A DNA stretch of 64,000 nt, from positions 1-64,000 of the forward strand of contig DASXOZ010000079.1 of assembly GCA_036493895.1 (NCBI GenBank). The letters are read 5' to 3'. Position 1 is the first letter of the stretch, and each line of letters begins with the position of its first letter. Positions 1-7,573 of this stretch are shown piece by piece. Made by a program: the position numbers and the translations under genes. Source of the DNA: Candidatus Binatia bacterium (GTDB lineage: Bacteria; Desulfobacterota; Binatia; UBA1149; CAITLU01). The notes beneath the pieces were generated by a model. It was not told where the DNA came from. It made no database searches and saw only the letters and a list, made by a program, of their open reading frames with translations.

Positions 1-7
1 CCGGCCG

Positions 8-53
8 TTGGCCGTGCAGGGAACGTCCCGGCACGGCCAACTGCCGGCGGCAG
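8..53. repeat. Two consecutive hairpins at window edge
   Basis: The arms TTGGCCGTGC (8-17) and GCACGGCCAA (31-40) are perfectly complementary. An inner GGG/CCC pair extends them to a stem of about 13 bp with one mismatch. A second small hairpin, CTGCC/GGCAG, follows at 41-53. They lie immediately before a terminator-like hairpin and probably belong to the 3' end of a gene outside the window. Confidence 0.45.
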
Positions 54-60
54 CGTTGGC

Positions 61-107
61 GGGCCCGGTCTTTCCCTCGACAGGAATGGCCGGGCCCGTG
101 TCGTTTT
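61..107 (+). terminator. Rho-independent terminator of an upstream gene
   Basis: The stem GGGCCCGG (61-68) pairs with CCGGGCCC (90-97), is extended inward by TCTTTCC/GGAATGG with one mismatch and one G-T pair, and closes on a 7-nt loop. A modest T run follows at 104-107. It resembles in sequence the terminator at 561-598, so the bufferin gene sits between two related terminators. The orientation is inferred from the T run. Confidence 0.55.
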
Positions 108-247
108 GCCCCCCACCGCCGTGTGAATCAGCACAAACCTGGGCGCCGGACCGCCTCACCCCGTCGACGCGGGTGCGGCCGGGGGATAGAATTCGCGGCG
201 CTCCGTCCGATCACACTGCGTTCCGTACCAACGACAAGGAGACGACA

Positions 248-529
248 ATGACTCGAACCGGGAAGACCCTGATGACGGCGGCCATCGGCGGCCTGATGAT
301 CGCAGCGACGCTCTCACCGGCATCGGCGGCGACGAAGAAAGCAACTCACGGCGCGGCGGCGAAGTCCGGCGAATGCGCGGGCGTCAACTCGTGCAAGGGC
401 ACCGGCGCCTGCAAGGGCGCGTCCAATGCCTGCGCCGGCAAGAACTCGTGCAAGGGCCAGGGCTGGGTCAAGGCGACCAAATCCGAGTGCGAAGCCAAGG
501 GCGGCAAGTTCAGCGAACCGAAGAAGTAG
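248..529 (+). CDS. bufA2: BufA2-family periplasmic bufferin-type metallophore
   Basis: This is a 93-residue exported cysteine-rich protein. Residues 1-28 form a signal peptide (basic start, hydrophobic core, ending SPASA). The mature part carries the family pattern GECAGVNSCKG, ACKGASNACAGKNSCKGQGW and a final CEAKGGKF, with repeated Cys-Lys-Gly units. Bufferins are small peptides, often copper-related, usually encoded beside bufB (DUF692) and bufC maturation genes; neither partner is in this window. The ATG at 248 is chosen because AAGGAG lies about 6 nt upstream and the signal peptide begins there; the open frame extends further left only as noise. A strong terminator follows, so the gene appears to be a single-gene transcript. 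Confidence 0.85.
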   Translation: MTRTGKTLMTAAIGGLMIAATLSPASAATKKATHGAAAKSGECAGVNSCKGTGACKGASNACAGKNSCKGQGWVKATKSECEAKGGKFSEPKK

Positions 530-560
530 TGCGCGTCGCGAAAGCGCCGCTTCGAAGTGG

Positions 561-598
561 CCCGGTCTTCCTCTTGCGAGGAAGGCCGGGCTTTTTTT
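561..598 (+). terminator. Rho-independent terminator after bufA2
   Basis: CCCGGTCTTCCTC (561-573) pairs with GAGGAAGGCCGGG (578-590), with one T-G pair and a TTGC loop. Seven T residues follow at 592-598. This is a strong intrinsic terminator 31 nt past the bufA2 stop. The stem also lies just beyond the 3' end of the leftward gene at 618-1478 and may serve both transcripts. Confidence 0.9.
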
Positions 599-617
599 CG
601 CGGCAGCTCGCGCCGGA

Positions 618-1478
618 TCAGCGTCGGTACTTTTCCGCGAGCGCGTATTTTTCGTCGAGACCGACGAGCGTGCCGAATTCGTCGAAGCCCATCAGGTCCG
701 ACGCCAGCGCCGTCGTCTCGCCATCGGCGGCCAGGCGCGAATAGGCGCGCTCCAGCGCTCTTGCAGCCGAGAGAATCCCGGTCACGGGATAGACGGCAAC
801 CTCGAACCCGATCTTCTCGAGCTCGCGCAGCGGCAACAGCGGCGTGTGGCCGCCCTCGACCATGTTGACGAGCAGCGGCGGCGGAATTTCCGTCGTGATG
901 CGACGCATTTCGTCGACGCTTTGCGGAGCCTCGACGAAGACGAGGTCGGCCCCGGCCTCCCGCATGGCGATGCCGCGGCGAACGGCTTCGTCGAGGCCGC
1001 AAACGGCCCTGGCGTCGGTGCGACCGACGATCACGAAATCGCTGTCCCCGCGCGCATCCCGTGCGGCGGCGATTTTCTCGACGTGCTCTTCCAGTGAAAC
1101 GATCGCCTTGCCGCGCATGTGGCCGCAGCGCTTGGGCCAGACCTGGTCTTCGAGGAAAACCCCGGCAGCACCGATGGCGACGAGCTCGGAGACGAGCCGT
1201 TGCACGTTGACGACTCCGCCGCCGCCGGTGTCACCGTCGACGAAAATCGGCATGTCCACGGCGCGCACGACGCGACGGGCGGTCTCGAGCATCTCGGTCT
1301 GGGTAAGGATCCCGAAATCGGGCTCGCCCAGCAGGGAGCCGGCGACCGAATAGCCGCTGAGCATCGCGGCAGCCAGGCCCGCGCGCTCGGCAAGTCGCGC
1401 CGACAGTGCATCGTAGACACCGGCGGTCAGGCTGATGTTACGGTCGCTCAGCAGATCGACGAGACGGGGATCACGCAT
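618..1478 (-). CDS. Isocitrate lyase/PEP mutase family protein
   Basis: This 286-residue protein belongs to the PEP mutase/isocitrate lyase TIM-barrel superfamily. Visible motifs are the metal-binding FVDGDTGGG near residue 78 and KRCGHMRGK near residue 120, the equivalent of the KKCGH loop, whose Cys is the catalytic residue in lyases. Members cleave C-C bonds in oxaloacetate, methylisocitrate or dimethylmalate, or act as carboxyvinyl-carboxyphosphonate mutases. The length matches 2-methylisocitrate lyase and oxaloacetate decarboxylase, and the sequence alone does not separate them. There are no prp genes nearby, so a methylcitrate-cycle role is not supported by context. It is transcribed alone, convergent to bufA2. 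Confidence 0.8.
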   Translation of the reverse strand: MRDPRLVDLLSDRNISLTAGVYDALSARLAERAGLAAAMLSGYSVAGSLLGEPDFGILTQTEMLETARRVVRAVDMPIFVDGDTGGGGVVNVQRLVSELVAIGAAGVFLEDQVWPKRCGHMRGKAIVSLEEHVEKIAAARDARGDSDFVIVGRTDARAVCGLDEAVRRGIAMREAGADLVFVEAPQSVDEMRRITTEIPPPLLVNMVEGGHTPLLPLRELEKIGFEVAVYPVTGILSAARALERAYSRLAADGETTALASDLMGFDEFGTLVGLDEKYALAEKYRR

Positions 1479-1712
1479 CGGCGCGGGGTTCTAGCGCAGA
1501 TGGCAAGGCCGAGCCATCGCACGCCTGCCGTGCCATGGCCTGCGCGCGAGGATACCGGCCTCGTCTCGCGCGTGCCCGCGGTTCCGTACGCGGCGTCCCG
1601 GAACGCCTGGCGCGCAAATGTCGCCGTGGCGGCGAGTATCGCCGCAAGAATTCCGCGGCTTATGACTGGCGTGGAATTGCCCAACCCGGCCCTGCGGAGC
1701 GATATCGCTTCC

Positions 1713-2150
1713 ATGTCGCTCGGGCCCCTTGTCTCACGAACCTGGCGTCACGATCGCTCGGGAATCTCGCTGCTCGATGCCTGCGCGGCCCTGGCACTGT
1801 CGTCGATCGCTGCTGTGGTAATGGTTCGCGGCGCAAAACCGATGGCATGCGCGATACGGGTGGAAACGGCACGCTCCACGCTGATCGATTCACTGCTCGA
1901 AGCCCGCCGCAGCGCCTACGAAATGGAGGCGAAGGCGTGGGTCGAAGCGCGCGCCGGATCCTCGAGCGTGGCGGTGCGTCCGTCCGGCAAGAATTATTCC
2001 TTGGGAGACGGAGTCGCGCTCCAGTCGGTGCCGGCCGATGGAACGGTTTCGTTCCAGGCCAGCGGACTGGCCGACAATGCCACGCTGGTACTGGCCTGCA
2101 CCGACGCGACGGCGTCCGTCGTCGTCAACCAGCGCGGGGTGATCCGGTGA
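1713..2150 (+). CDS. Prepilin-like protein with Asp at position 5 (GspH/FimT-like)
   Basis: This is a 145-residue type IV pilin-like protein and the first of four overlapping minor-pilin-like genes. A basic leader ending RHDRSG is followed by ISLLDACAALALSSIAAVV, the hydrophobic N-terminal helix of pilins and pseudopilins. Mature position 5 is Asp rather than the near-invariant Glu. The rest looks like a small globular pseudopilin head. The ATG at 1713 has a GGAG about 12 nt upstream; an in-frame ATG at 1662 would lengthen the leader by 17 residues. The stop overlaps the next GTG start as GTGA. The likely role is a minor pseudopilin priming a type II secretion or type IV pilus fibre. Confidence 0.6.
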   Translation: MSLGPLVSRTWRHDRSGISLLDACAALALSSIAAVVMVRGAKPMACAIRVETARSTLIDSLLEARRSAYEMEAKAWVEARAGSSSVAVRPSGKNYSLGDGVALQSVPADGTVSFQASGLADNATLVLACTDATASVVVNQRGVIR

Positions 2151-2506
2151 CGCACGACCGGCCGAAACTCCAACGCGGGTTCACGCTGCTCGAGTGCGCG
2201 GCAGCACTGGCGCTGGGCGCCCTGGTGGTGGATGCCACGGTCCAGGCCAGCGGCGCCGCGGCGGGCCTGATGCGAAGCGCGACTCAGGAGTCCCAGACTC
2301 TGGACGTCGTGCGAAATCTCGTCGAGCACGAGCTCGGAGCAGCGTGCGCAGCGGCGATGAGCTGCCCCGACGGTTTTCGCTGCTCGCTGACAAGATCCGC
2401 CGTGACGGTGTCCGCCGATCGCATCGTCGTGCGCGCATCGCGAGCGGATTCGAGCGACGCCGAAGAGATCCACGTGCTCGCTCCGCCCCGAAGTTGTGGA
2501 GGCTGA
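2147..2506 (+). CDS. Prepilin-type N-terminal cleavage/methylation protein
   Basis: This 119-residue protein has a textbook prepilin processing site: leader THDRPKLQRG, then FTLLECAAALALGALVV. The Gly at the cleavage site, Phe at +1 and Glu at +5 are all present, so prepilin peptidase should cleave and N-methylate it. The head domain is small and contains two Cys that may pair. The GTG start at 2147 overlaps the preceding stop by 4 nt, which indicates translational coupling. It resembles GspI/PilV-type minor pilins, but the sequence is too divergent to name. Confidence 0.7.
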   Translation: MTHDRPKLQRGFTLLECAAALALGALVVDATVQASGAAAGLMRSATQESQTLDVVRNLVEHELGAACAAAMSCPDGFRCSLTRSAVTVSADRIVVRASRADSSDAEEIHVLAPPRSCGG

Positions 2507-2508
2507 GC

Positions 2509-3039
2509 ATGCCAGGCGTTCTCGAAGCCGTCGCTTCGATCGGCATCGCCGGAGCGCTGCTCGCGCTGGTCTCCGCATCGCTCGTCGGGCAGGCCCGCAT
2601 CCAGGGCCGTTGCGACCTTCTCGCTGCCGACCTTTTCACCGACCGCCAGCTCGAGCAGCTCATCGACCATGCGACGGTGCTCGCCGGCGCGGGGCCGAAG
2701 AAGCCTGCGCCGCTCTCGAGCCTCGATGCTGCAGACGTCGTGTTCGCGTCGGACCAGAACGGCGACGGCAGCGTCAGCAGCTCGGGCGCCGAGACGACAG
2801 CCCTGGAAGTGCGCCAGTCCGGCAGCCAGGCCCAGGTAAGAATCCGCCTCGGCAAGCAGACGATGACCGTCGTCAACGCGGACGGCAGCGATGCGCTGCT
2901 CTCCGCGTTCGACTCACGCGGATCCGCGGCCACGCCGTCCACTGCATCGTGGGTGGAGCTCGACGTCAGGCCGCGCACCGGCACGGACGGGCGCGCTCGA
3001 ACGCTGCTGTTCGCGCTGCCGGCGCGAGTGCTGCCATGA
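2509..3039 (+). CDS. Pseudopilin-like protein (GspJ/PilW-like), atypical leader
   Basis: This 176-residue protein starts at the ATG 2 nt after the preceding stop. Its N-terminus MPGVLEAVASIGIAGALLALVSA is a pilin-like hydrophobic helix, but the leader is only MPG and the acidic residue falls at +3, so it lacks a normal prepilin processing site. The body (residues 60-176) is rich in beta-type segments, as in GspJ/PilW heads. Its third place in a pilin cassette and its size match GspJ or PilW. The next gene overlaps by ATGA. The assignment rests mainly on context. Confidence 0.5.
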   Translation: MPGVLEAVASIGIAGALLALVSASLVGQARIQGRCDLLAADLFTDRQLEQLIDHATVLAGAGPKKPAPLSSLDAADVVFASDQNGDGSVSSSGAETTALEVRQSGSQAQVRIRLGKQTMTVVNADGSDALLSAFDSRGSAATPSTASWVELDVRPRTGTDGRARTLLFALPARVLP

Positions 3040-3428
3040 ACGATGCACCACCGAGGGCCACCGGATCCCGCGGCGCCGGACGTCGCGCGGAACGCGGCAG
3101 CGTGCTGCTGGTGGTGGTGATCCTTGCCACGGCTGCAGCCGCGATGTCGGCGTCCTTGCTGCACCGGGCCGGATCTCTCGCGACCGAGCTCGGCGCACGG
3201 CGCAGGGTGCTCTGCGCGCGCTACGGTGCGATTTCCGGCCTCGCGCTGGGAGCCGTGACCGCCGATCCGGCCGCCGCCGCAGCGCTCGTCGGCCCCGACC
3301 TCACGTCGCTGGCGATCACGAAGGTGAGGCTCAGCGCGACGTGGTGCGTACTGCGAGCCACTGCGACTTGCGCCGGCGCGAGCCGCTCGGCCGACCGCAC
3401 GCTGGCCGCGACCGACTGCGGGACCTGA
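3036..3428 (+). CDS. PilX/GspK-like minor pilin, short
   Basis: This 130-residue protein begins at an ATG overlapping the preceding stop (ATGA). After a basic Gly/Arg-rich leader comes ERG followed by SVLLVVVILATAAAAM. This is the N-terminal pattern of PilX and GspK proteins, which lack the +5 Glu. A typical GspK is more than 300 residues and PilX about 150-200, so the head is small. It closes the four-gene pilin-like cassette. Whether the cassette serves secretion or pili cannot be decided here, because no gspE/pilB or prepilin peptidase gene is in the window. Confidence 0.5.
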   Translation: MNDAPPRATGSRGAGRRAERGSVLLVVVILATAAAAMSASLLHRAGSLATELGARRRVLCARYGAISGLALGAVTADPAAAAALVGPDLTSLAITKVRLSATWCVLRATATCAGASRSADRTLAATDCGT

Positions 3429-3492
3429 CGGCGCGCACGCGTCCGCGTAAGGGTTGCTCTGCCGCGCCATCGCGGCAAGATTCCGCGACCCG

Positions 3493-4131
3493 ATGGGATT
3501 CTTCATCACTCTCGAAGGCATCGAAGGCTGCGGAAAATCGACGCAAGCCCGGCGCCTGCAGTCGCGCCTGGCCGGGCCCGGCAGGCACGTCGTACTGACA
3601 CGCGAGCCCGGCGGAACCGCGACGACTGCGCCGATCCGCGCGCTTCTTGCCGATCCGGCCAGCCAGCTCGATCCCACTGCGGAATTGATGCTGTTCCTCG
3701 CCGACCGCGCCCAGCACGTGGCCACGGTCATCCAGCCGGCGCTCGCCGCGGGCAGCATCGTCGTCTGCGACCGCTACTGCGATTCGACGCTTGCCTACCA
3801 GGGCTACGGGCGCGGCCACGATCTCGCGTGGCTCGAAGATCTCAACCGCCGTGCCTCCCACGGCGTCGTGCCCGACCTGACGCTGTGGATCGACTGTGCG
3901 ATCGAGACGGGGCTCAGGCGCGCCAAGCAGCGCGCCGGCGGTCCCGGCGACCGGTTCGAGATCGAGCCGCTCGCGTTCCACGACAAGATCCGGCGCGGGT
4001 TCGCTGCGCTGGCGACGCGCTTCGCGTCGCGCATCGTCCGCATCGACGGCAATCGCGGCGAAGAGGAGGTCGCTTCGGACTGCATCGCGGCAGTCCAGTC
4101 GCGACTGCAGGCGAGGGAGGCGGCGCAGTGA
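3493..4131 (+). CDS. tmk: Thymidylate kinase
   Basis: This 212-residue cytosolic enzyme phosphorylates dTMP to dTDP using ATP. The P-loop is GIEGCGKST (near residue 9), TREPGG follows near residue 36, the DRY motif lies in CDRYCDSTLAYQGYG, and a LID-like segment occurs at AKQRAGGPGDRFE. The ATG at 3493 puts MGFFITLEG at the N-terminus, as expected for the family; the open frame 13 codons further upstream has no such homology. It heads the operon tmk-holB-metG-tatD, whose members overlap by 4 nt. The tmk-holB-tatD order is a common bacterial arrangement. Confidence 0.93.
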   Translation: MGFFITLEGIEGCGKSTQARRLQSRLAGPGRHVVLTREPGGTATTAPIRALLADPASQLDPTAELMLFLADRAQHVATVIQPALAAGSIVVCDRYCDSTLAYQGYGRGHDLAWLEDLNRRASHGVVPDLTLWIDCAIETGLRRAKQRAGGPGDRFEIEPLAFHDKIRRGFAALATRFASRIVRIDGNRGEEEVASDCIAAVQSRLQAREAAQ

Positions 4132-5156
4132 GCCTTCGCGAGCCCGTCGGTCACGACGCAATCCGCGCGGGGCTGAAATCCGCCGCTGCGTTCGCCGCAT
4201 CGGGCGGGAGCTCGCAGCTGCATCACGCGTGGCTATTCGCGGGACCTGCGGGGGTCGGCAAGTTCCTCACGGCCAGGTGGTGGGCCTCGATCCTGAAGTG
4301 CCCTGAGCTCGGTGCCTGCGGCGGCACGTGCGCGTCGTGCCGCCTCGTCGCCGGCGCCGTCCATCCCGACGTGTTCGAGACCGGCCCCGCACCCAAGGAC
4401 AAGAACGCGGTGCAGAGCGCCGACGAAGAGATCGAACGCAAGCGCCTGGTCGGCATCGACCAGAGCCGCGCGCTGATCCAGCGCCTGACGCTGCGGCCGA
4501 CACGGCCCGGCCCGCGCATCGCGATCATGCGCGAGGCCGGCATGATGACCCCCGAAGCGCAGAACGCGCTGCTGAAAATCCTCGAAGAACCGCTCGGATT
4601 CGCGGTGATCATCCTCGTCACCGATAATCCGGGCGCGATGCTCCCGACCGTGCGCTCGCGCTGCCGCCACCTCGTGTTCGGCACGCTGTCCGAAGACGAA
4701 GTCGCCGCCGTGCTGGTCGATCTCGGCAGGAGCGAGGCCGAAGCGCGCACCGCCGCAGCCTGCTCGCACGGCAGCGTCGCGCGCGCGCTCGATTACGACG
4801 ACGAAGGCCTGGCCGGGCGCGAGCTCGTGCTGCTCGCATACGAAGCGGCGCGCCGCGATCCGCTCGCGATCGAGCCGCTGGTGCATGCGCTTGTCGAGCG
4901 AAAGGAATCCGGTTACGCGATGTCCGACATTCTCGAGTGGCAGCTCGCCAAGGTGCGCGCCAGTCTCGGACGCCGACCTCCCGAGCCTTCCGAGCCACTC
5001 GGCCGCGCGCTCGACGAGGCGGCGGCGGCCGATCCCGCCGTGCTGATCGGCGAAGCGGAGACGATCGAGCGCACCATCGTTGCATTGTCGCGCAACGCGA
5101 ACGCTCGCCTGGTCATTCGCGACCTGCTGCTGAATGTGCGAGCTTTTCGCCTGTGA
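4128..5156 (+). CDS. holB: DNA polymerase III subunit delta'
   Basis: This 342-residue clamp-loader subunit acts with gamma/tau and delta to load the beta clamp. It shows a P-loop-like GPAGVGKF (near residue 38), a zinc module KCPELGACGGTCASC (near residue 56), the segment EAQNALLKILEEP typical of clamp-loader AAA+ proteins, and the SRC-type motif RSRCRHLVF that holds the arginine finger. The GTG start at 4128 overlaps the tmk stop (GTGA), and GAGGGAGG lies about 9 nt upstream. The C-terminal half is divergent, as usual for HolB. Some annotation schemes would call it a generic tau/gamma/delta' subunit. Confidence 0.88.
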   Translation: MSLREPVGHDAIRAGLKSAAAFAASGGSSQLHHAWLFAGPAGVGKFLTARWWASILKCPELGACGGTCASCRLVAGAVHPDVFETGPAPKDKNAVQSADEEIERKRLVGIDQSRALIQRLTLRPTRPGPRIAIMREAGMMTPEAQNALLKILEEPLGFAVIILVTDNPGAMLPTVRSRCRHLVFGTLSEDEVAAVLVDLGRSEAEARTAAACSHGSVARALDYDDEGLAGRELVLLAYEAARRDPLAIEPLVHALVERKESGYAMSDILEWQLAKVRASLGRRPPEPSEPLGRALDEAAAADPAVLIGEAETIERTIVALSRNANARLVIRDLLLNVRAFRL

Positions 5157-6697
5157 CCTCGCGCGTTCACCTGACCACGCCGCTGTACTACGTCAATGCC
5201 GAGCCTCACCTCGGTCACACCTATACGACCGTCGTCGTCGATACGGCCGCACGCTTCCACCGCTCGATGGGGCGCGAAGTGTTCTTCCTCACGGGCACCG
5301 ACGAGCACGGCGACAAGATCGCGCAGGCCGCCGCCGCCGGCGGCACGCAGCCGCGCGAATATGCCGACCGCGTCTCCGGACTGTTCCGCTCCACGTGGGA
5401 CCAGTGCGGGATCTCGTACGACTGGTTCGTTCGCACCACCGACGACTACCACGTGCGCTTCGTGCAGCAGATGCTGCAGAAGATCCACGACGCCGGCGAC
5501 ATCTATTTCGGCGAATACGGCGGGAAATACTGCTATGGCTGCGAGCGCTTCTACGCCGACCGCGAGCTCGTGGGCGGCAAGTGTCCCGACCACGAGACCG
5601 AGCCGGCATGGATCAGCGAGAAGAACTACTTCTTCCGCATGAGCCGCTACCAGCAGCAGCTTCTCGACCACCTCGCGGCCAACCCGGAGATGATCACGCC
5701 GGCCGGCTACCGCAACGAGGTGATGGGCCTGCTGCGCGAGCCGCTCGAAGACCTTTGCATCTCGCGCCCGAAGTCCCGTCTGACGTGGGGCATCGAGCTT
5801 CCCTTCGACAGCGACTACGTGACGTACGTGTGGTTCGACGCGCTCGTCAACTACGTCAGCGCGCTGGCCCACGTGCGCGTCGGCGACTGGAAGGCGTACT
5901 GGGAGAACGCCCACCACTACGTGGCCAAGGACATCCTCAAGCCGCACTCGGTATTCTGGCCGACGATGCTGATGGCCGCCGGACTGCCCGTCTACAAGTC
6001 GCTGCACGTGCACGGCTACTGGAACATGGGCGAGTCGAAGATGTCGAAGTCGCTCGGCAACGTGATCCGCCCTCTCGAGATGCGCGAGCGTTTCGGGATG
6101 GACGGCTTTCGCTACTTCCTGCTGCGCGAGATGGCGTTCGGCAGCGACGCCGCGTTCACCGAAGATGCGTTCGTGACGCGCTTCAATGCCGACTTGTCCA
6201 ACGGCATCGGCAACCTGGCCAGTCGCGTGCTGGCGATGCAGCAACGCTATTTCGACGGCGTCGTGCAACCGGCCGCCGCACCGCAGGCAGGCGAAATGGA
6301 AGCTGCGCTCGAAGCGGCGTTCGTCCAGGCCGAAAAGCGCGCGGTGGAAGCGTTCGAGGCCAGCCAGTTCCACGTCGCGCTGGAAGAAATCTGGCGCGCA
6401 GTGGCGGCTTGCGACAAGTACATCGTCGAGACGGCGCCGTTCAAGCTGTGGAAGGACGAACAGGCGCGGCCTCGCGTCGGTGCGATCCTGCACGCGCTCT
6501 GCGATGCCCTGCGCCACCTCGCGCGCCTGATCGCAGCGCCGATGCCGGAGACGTCGCAGCGAATCGCAGCGCTGCTCGATACCGATCCCGGCCGCCTTGC
6601 CGATCCCGCGCCGCGCTGGCTCGTCTCGTTCGCGCCAGGCCACCGCGTACGTCCGCCGGAGCCGCTGTTTCCGCGTGTCGAGATTCCAAAGCCGTGA
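5153..6697 (+). CDS. metG: Methionyl-tRNA synthetase
   Basis: This 514-residue class I synthetase charges tRNA-Met. The N-terminus reads LTTPLYYVNAEPHLGHTYT, with HLGH as the HIGH signature. The connective-peptide zinc site is CYGCERFYADRELVGGKC, the single-zinc type, and the KMSKS loop is intact in SKMSKSLGN (near residue 300). The anticodon-binding helical domain runs to the end. It lacks the C-terminal dimerisation domain of longer MetRS enzymes. The GTG at 5153 overlaps the holB stop by GTGA and fits the family N-terminus. Coupling with tatD downstream is again by GTGA. Confidence 0.95.
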   Translation: MTSRVHLTTPLYYVNAEPHLGHTYTTVVVDTAARFHRSMGREVFFLTGTDEHGDKIAQAAAAGGTQPREYADRVSGLFRSTWDQCGISYDWFVRTTDDYHVRFVQQMLQKIHDAGDIYFGEYGGKYCYGCERFYADRELVGGKCPDHETEPAWISEKNYFFRMSRYQQQLLDHLAANPEMITPAGYRNEVMGLLREPLEDLCISRPKSRLTWGIELPFDSDYVTYVWFDALVNYVSALAHVRVGDWKAYWENAHHYVAKDILKPHSVFWPTMLMAAGLPVYKSLHVHGYWNMGESKMSKSLGNVIRPLEMRERFGMDGFRYFLLREMAFGSDAAFTEDAFVTRFNADLSNGIGNLASRVLAMQQRYFDGVVQPAAAPQAGEMEAALEAAFVQAEKRAVEAFEASQFHVALEEIWRAVAACDKYIVETAPFKLWKDEQARPRVGAILHALCDALRHLARLIAAPMPETSQRIAALLDTDPGRLADPAPRWLVSFAPGHRVRPPEPLFPRVEIPKP

Positions 6698-7476
6698 TCG
6701 TCGGGCTCGTCGACACGCACTGCCACCTGACCGATGCCGCGTTCGACGAGGACCGCGGCGAAGTGATCGCAAGGGCAAGAGCCGCCGGCCTGACGCACAT
6801 GGTCGCGGTCGGAGGAGGCGGGCCGATCGAAGCGAGCGAGCAGGCACTCGAGCTCGCGCGCGCCCATCCGTTCCTGCGCTCGACGGCCGGAATCCATCCT
6901 CACGATGCGAAAAGTCTCGACGCGGCAACCGAAGAGAGGATCGCCGCGCTGCTCGACGCGCCCGAGTGCGTCGCGGTCGGCGAGACCGGCCTCGACTACT
7001 ATTACGATCACAGCCCGCGCCACACCCAGCGCGACGCGCTCGCACGCCACATCGCGCTGGCCAGGCGCACGGACAAGCCGATCGTGCTGCACTGCCGTGA
7101 CGCCGAGACCGATCTTCGCGACGTGTTGTCGAGCGAAGCGCCCGGGGGCATCCGCGGCGTCGTGCACTGCTTCACCGGCAGCTACGACGATGCGCGCTGG
7201 TACATCGAGTTCGGCCTGCTCGTGTCGTTCTCGGGGATCCTGACGTTCCCGAAGTCGGTGGCGATGCGCGAGACTGCCGCGCGCCTGCCGCTGGATCGCC
7301 TCATGGTGGAGACCGACTCGCCGTACCTCGCGCCTGCGCCGCACCGCGGCAAGCGCAACGAGCCGGCACTGGTTGTGCGTGTCGCCGAGACCCTGGCCGA
7401 AGTGCAGGCGGTGGCCATCGAGCGCGTCCACGAGGTCACCGGCCGCAACGCCGCGGATCTGTTCGATCTTTCCTGA
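6694..7476 (+). CDS. tatD: TatD family metal-dependent hydrolase/DNase
   Basis: This 260-residue TIM-barrel hydrolase has every TatD landmark: DTHCHL at the N-terminus, GIHPHD, GETGLDYYYD, VLHCRD, HCFTG and the final ETDSPYLAP with KRNEP. These provide the two-metal site. Family members act as 3'-5' exonucleases on single-stranded DNA or RNA. The GTG at 6694 overlaps the metG stop. It ends the operon; about 100 nt of non-coding sequence follows. Confidence 0.93.
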   Translation: MIVGLVDTHCHLTDAAFDEDRGEVIARARAAGLTHMVAVGGGGPIEASEQALELARAHPFLRSTAGIHPHDAKSLDAATEERIAALLDAPECVAVGETGLDYYYDHSPRHTQRDALARHIALARRTDKPIVLHCRDAETDLRDVLSSEAPGGIRGVVHCFTGSYDDARWYIEFGLLVSFSGILTFPKSVAMRETAARLPLDRLMVETDSPYLAPAPHRGKRNEPALVVRVAETLAEVQAVAIERVHEVTGRNAADLFDLS

Positions 7477-7573
7477 GTACGCCCTGAAAGTATTTCTTCA
7501 GCGCCGATGACAGAATCTGCTGGCACATTTCCGATTGTTCCCCCATCTTCGGCGTCTGCGCAGGTGGGGCGTG

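Noticed and set aside
8..247. Upstream extension of the bufferin reading frame
   Set aside because: The extension has no ribosome-binding site, spans a terminator hairpin and would bury the signal peptide inside the protein.
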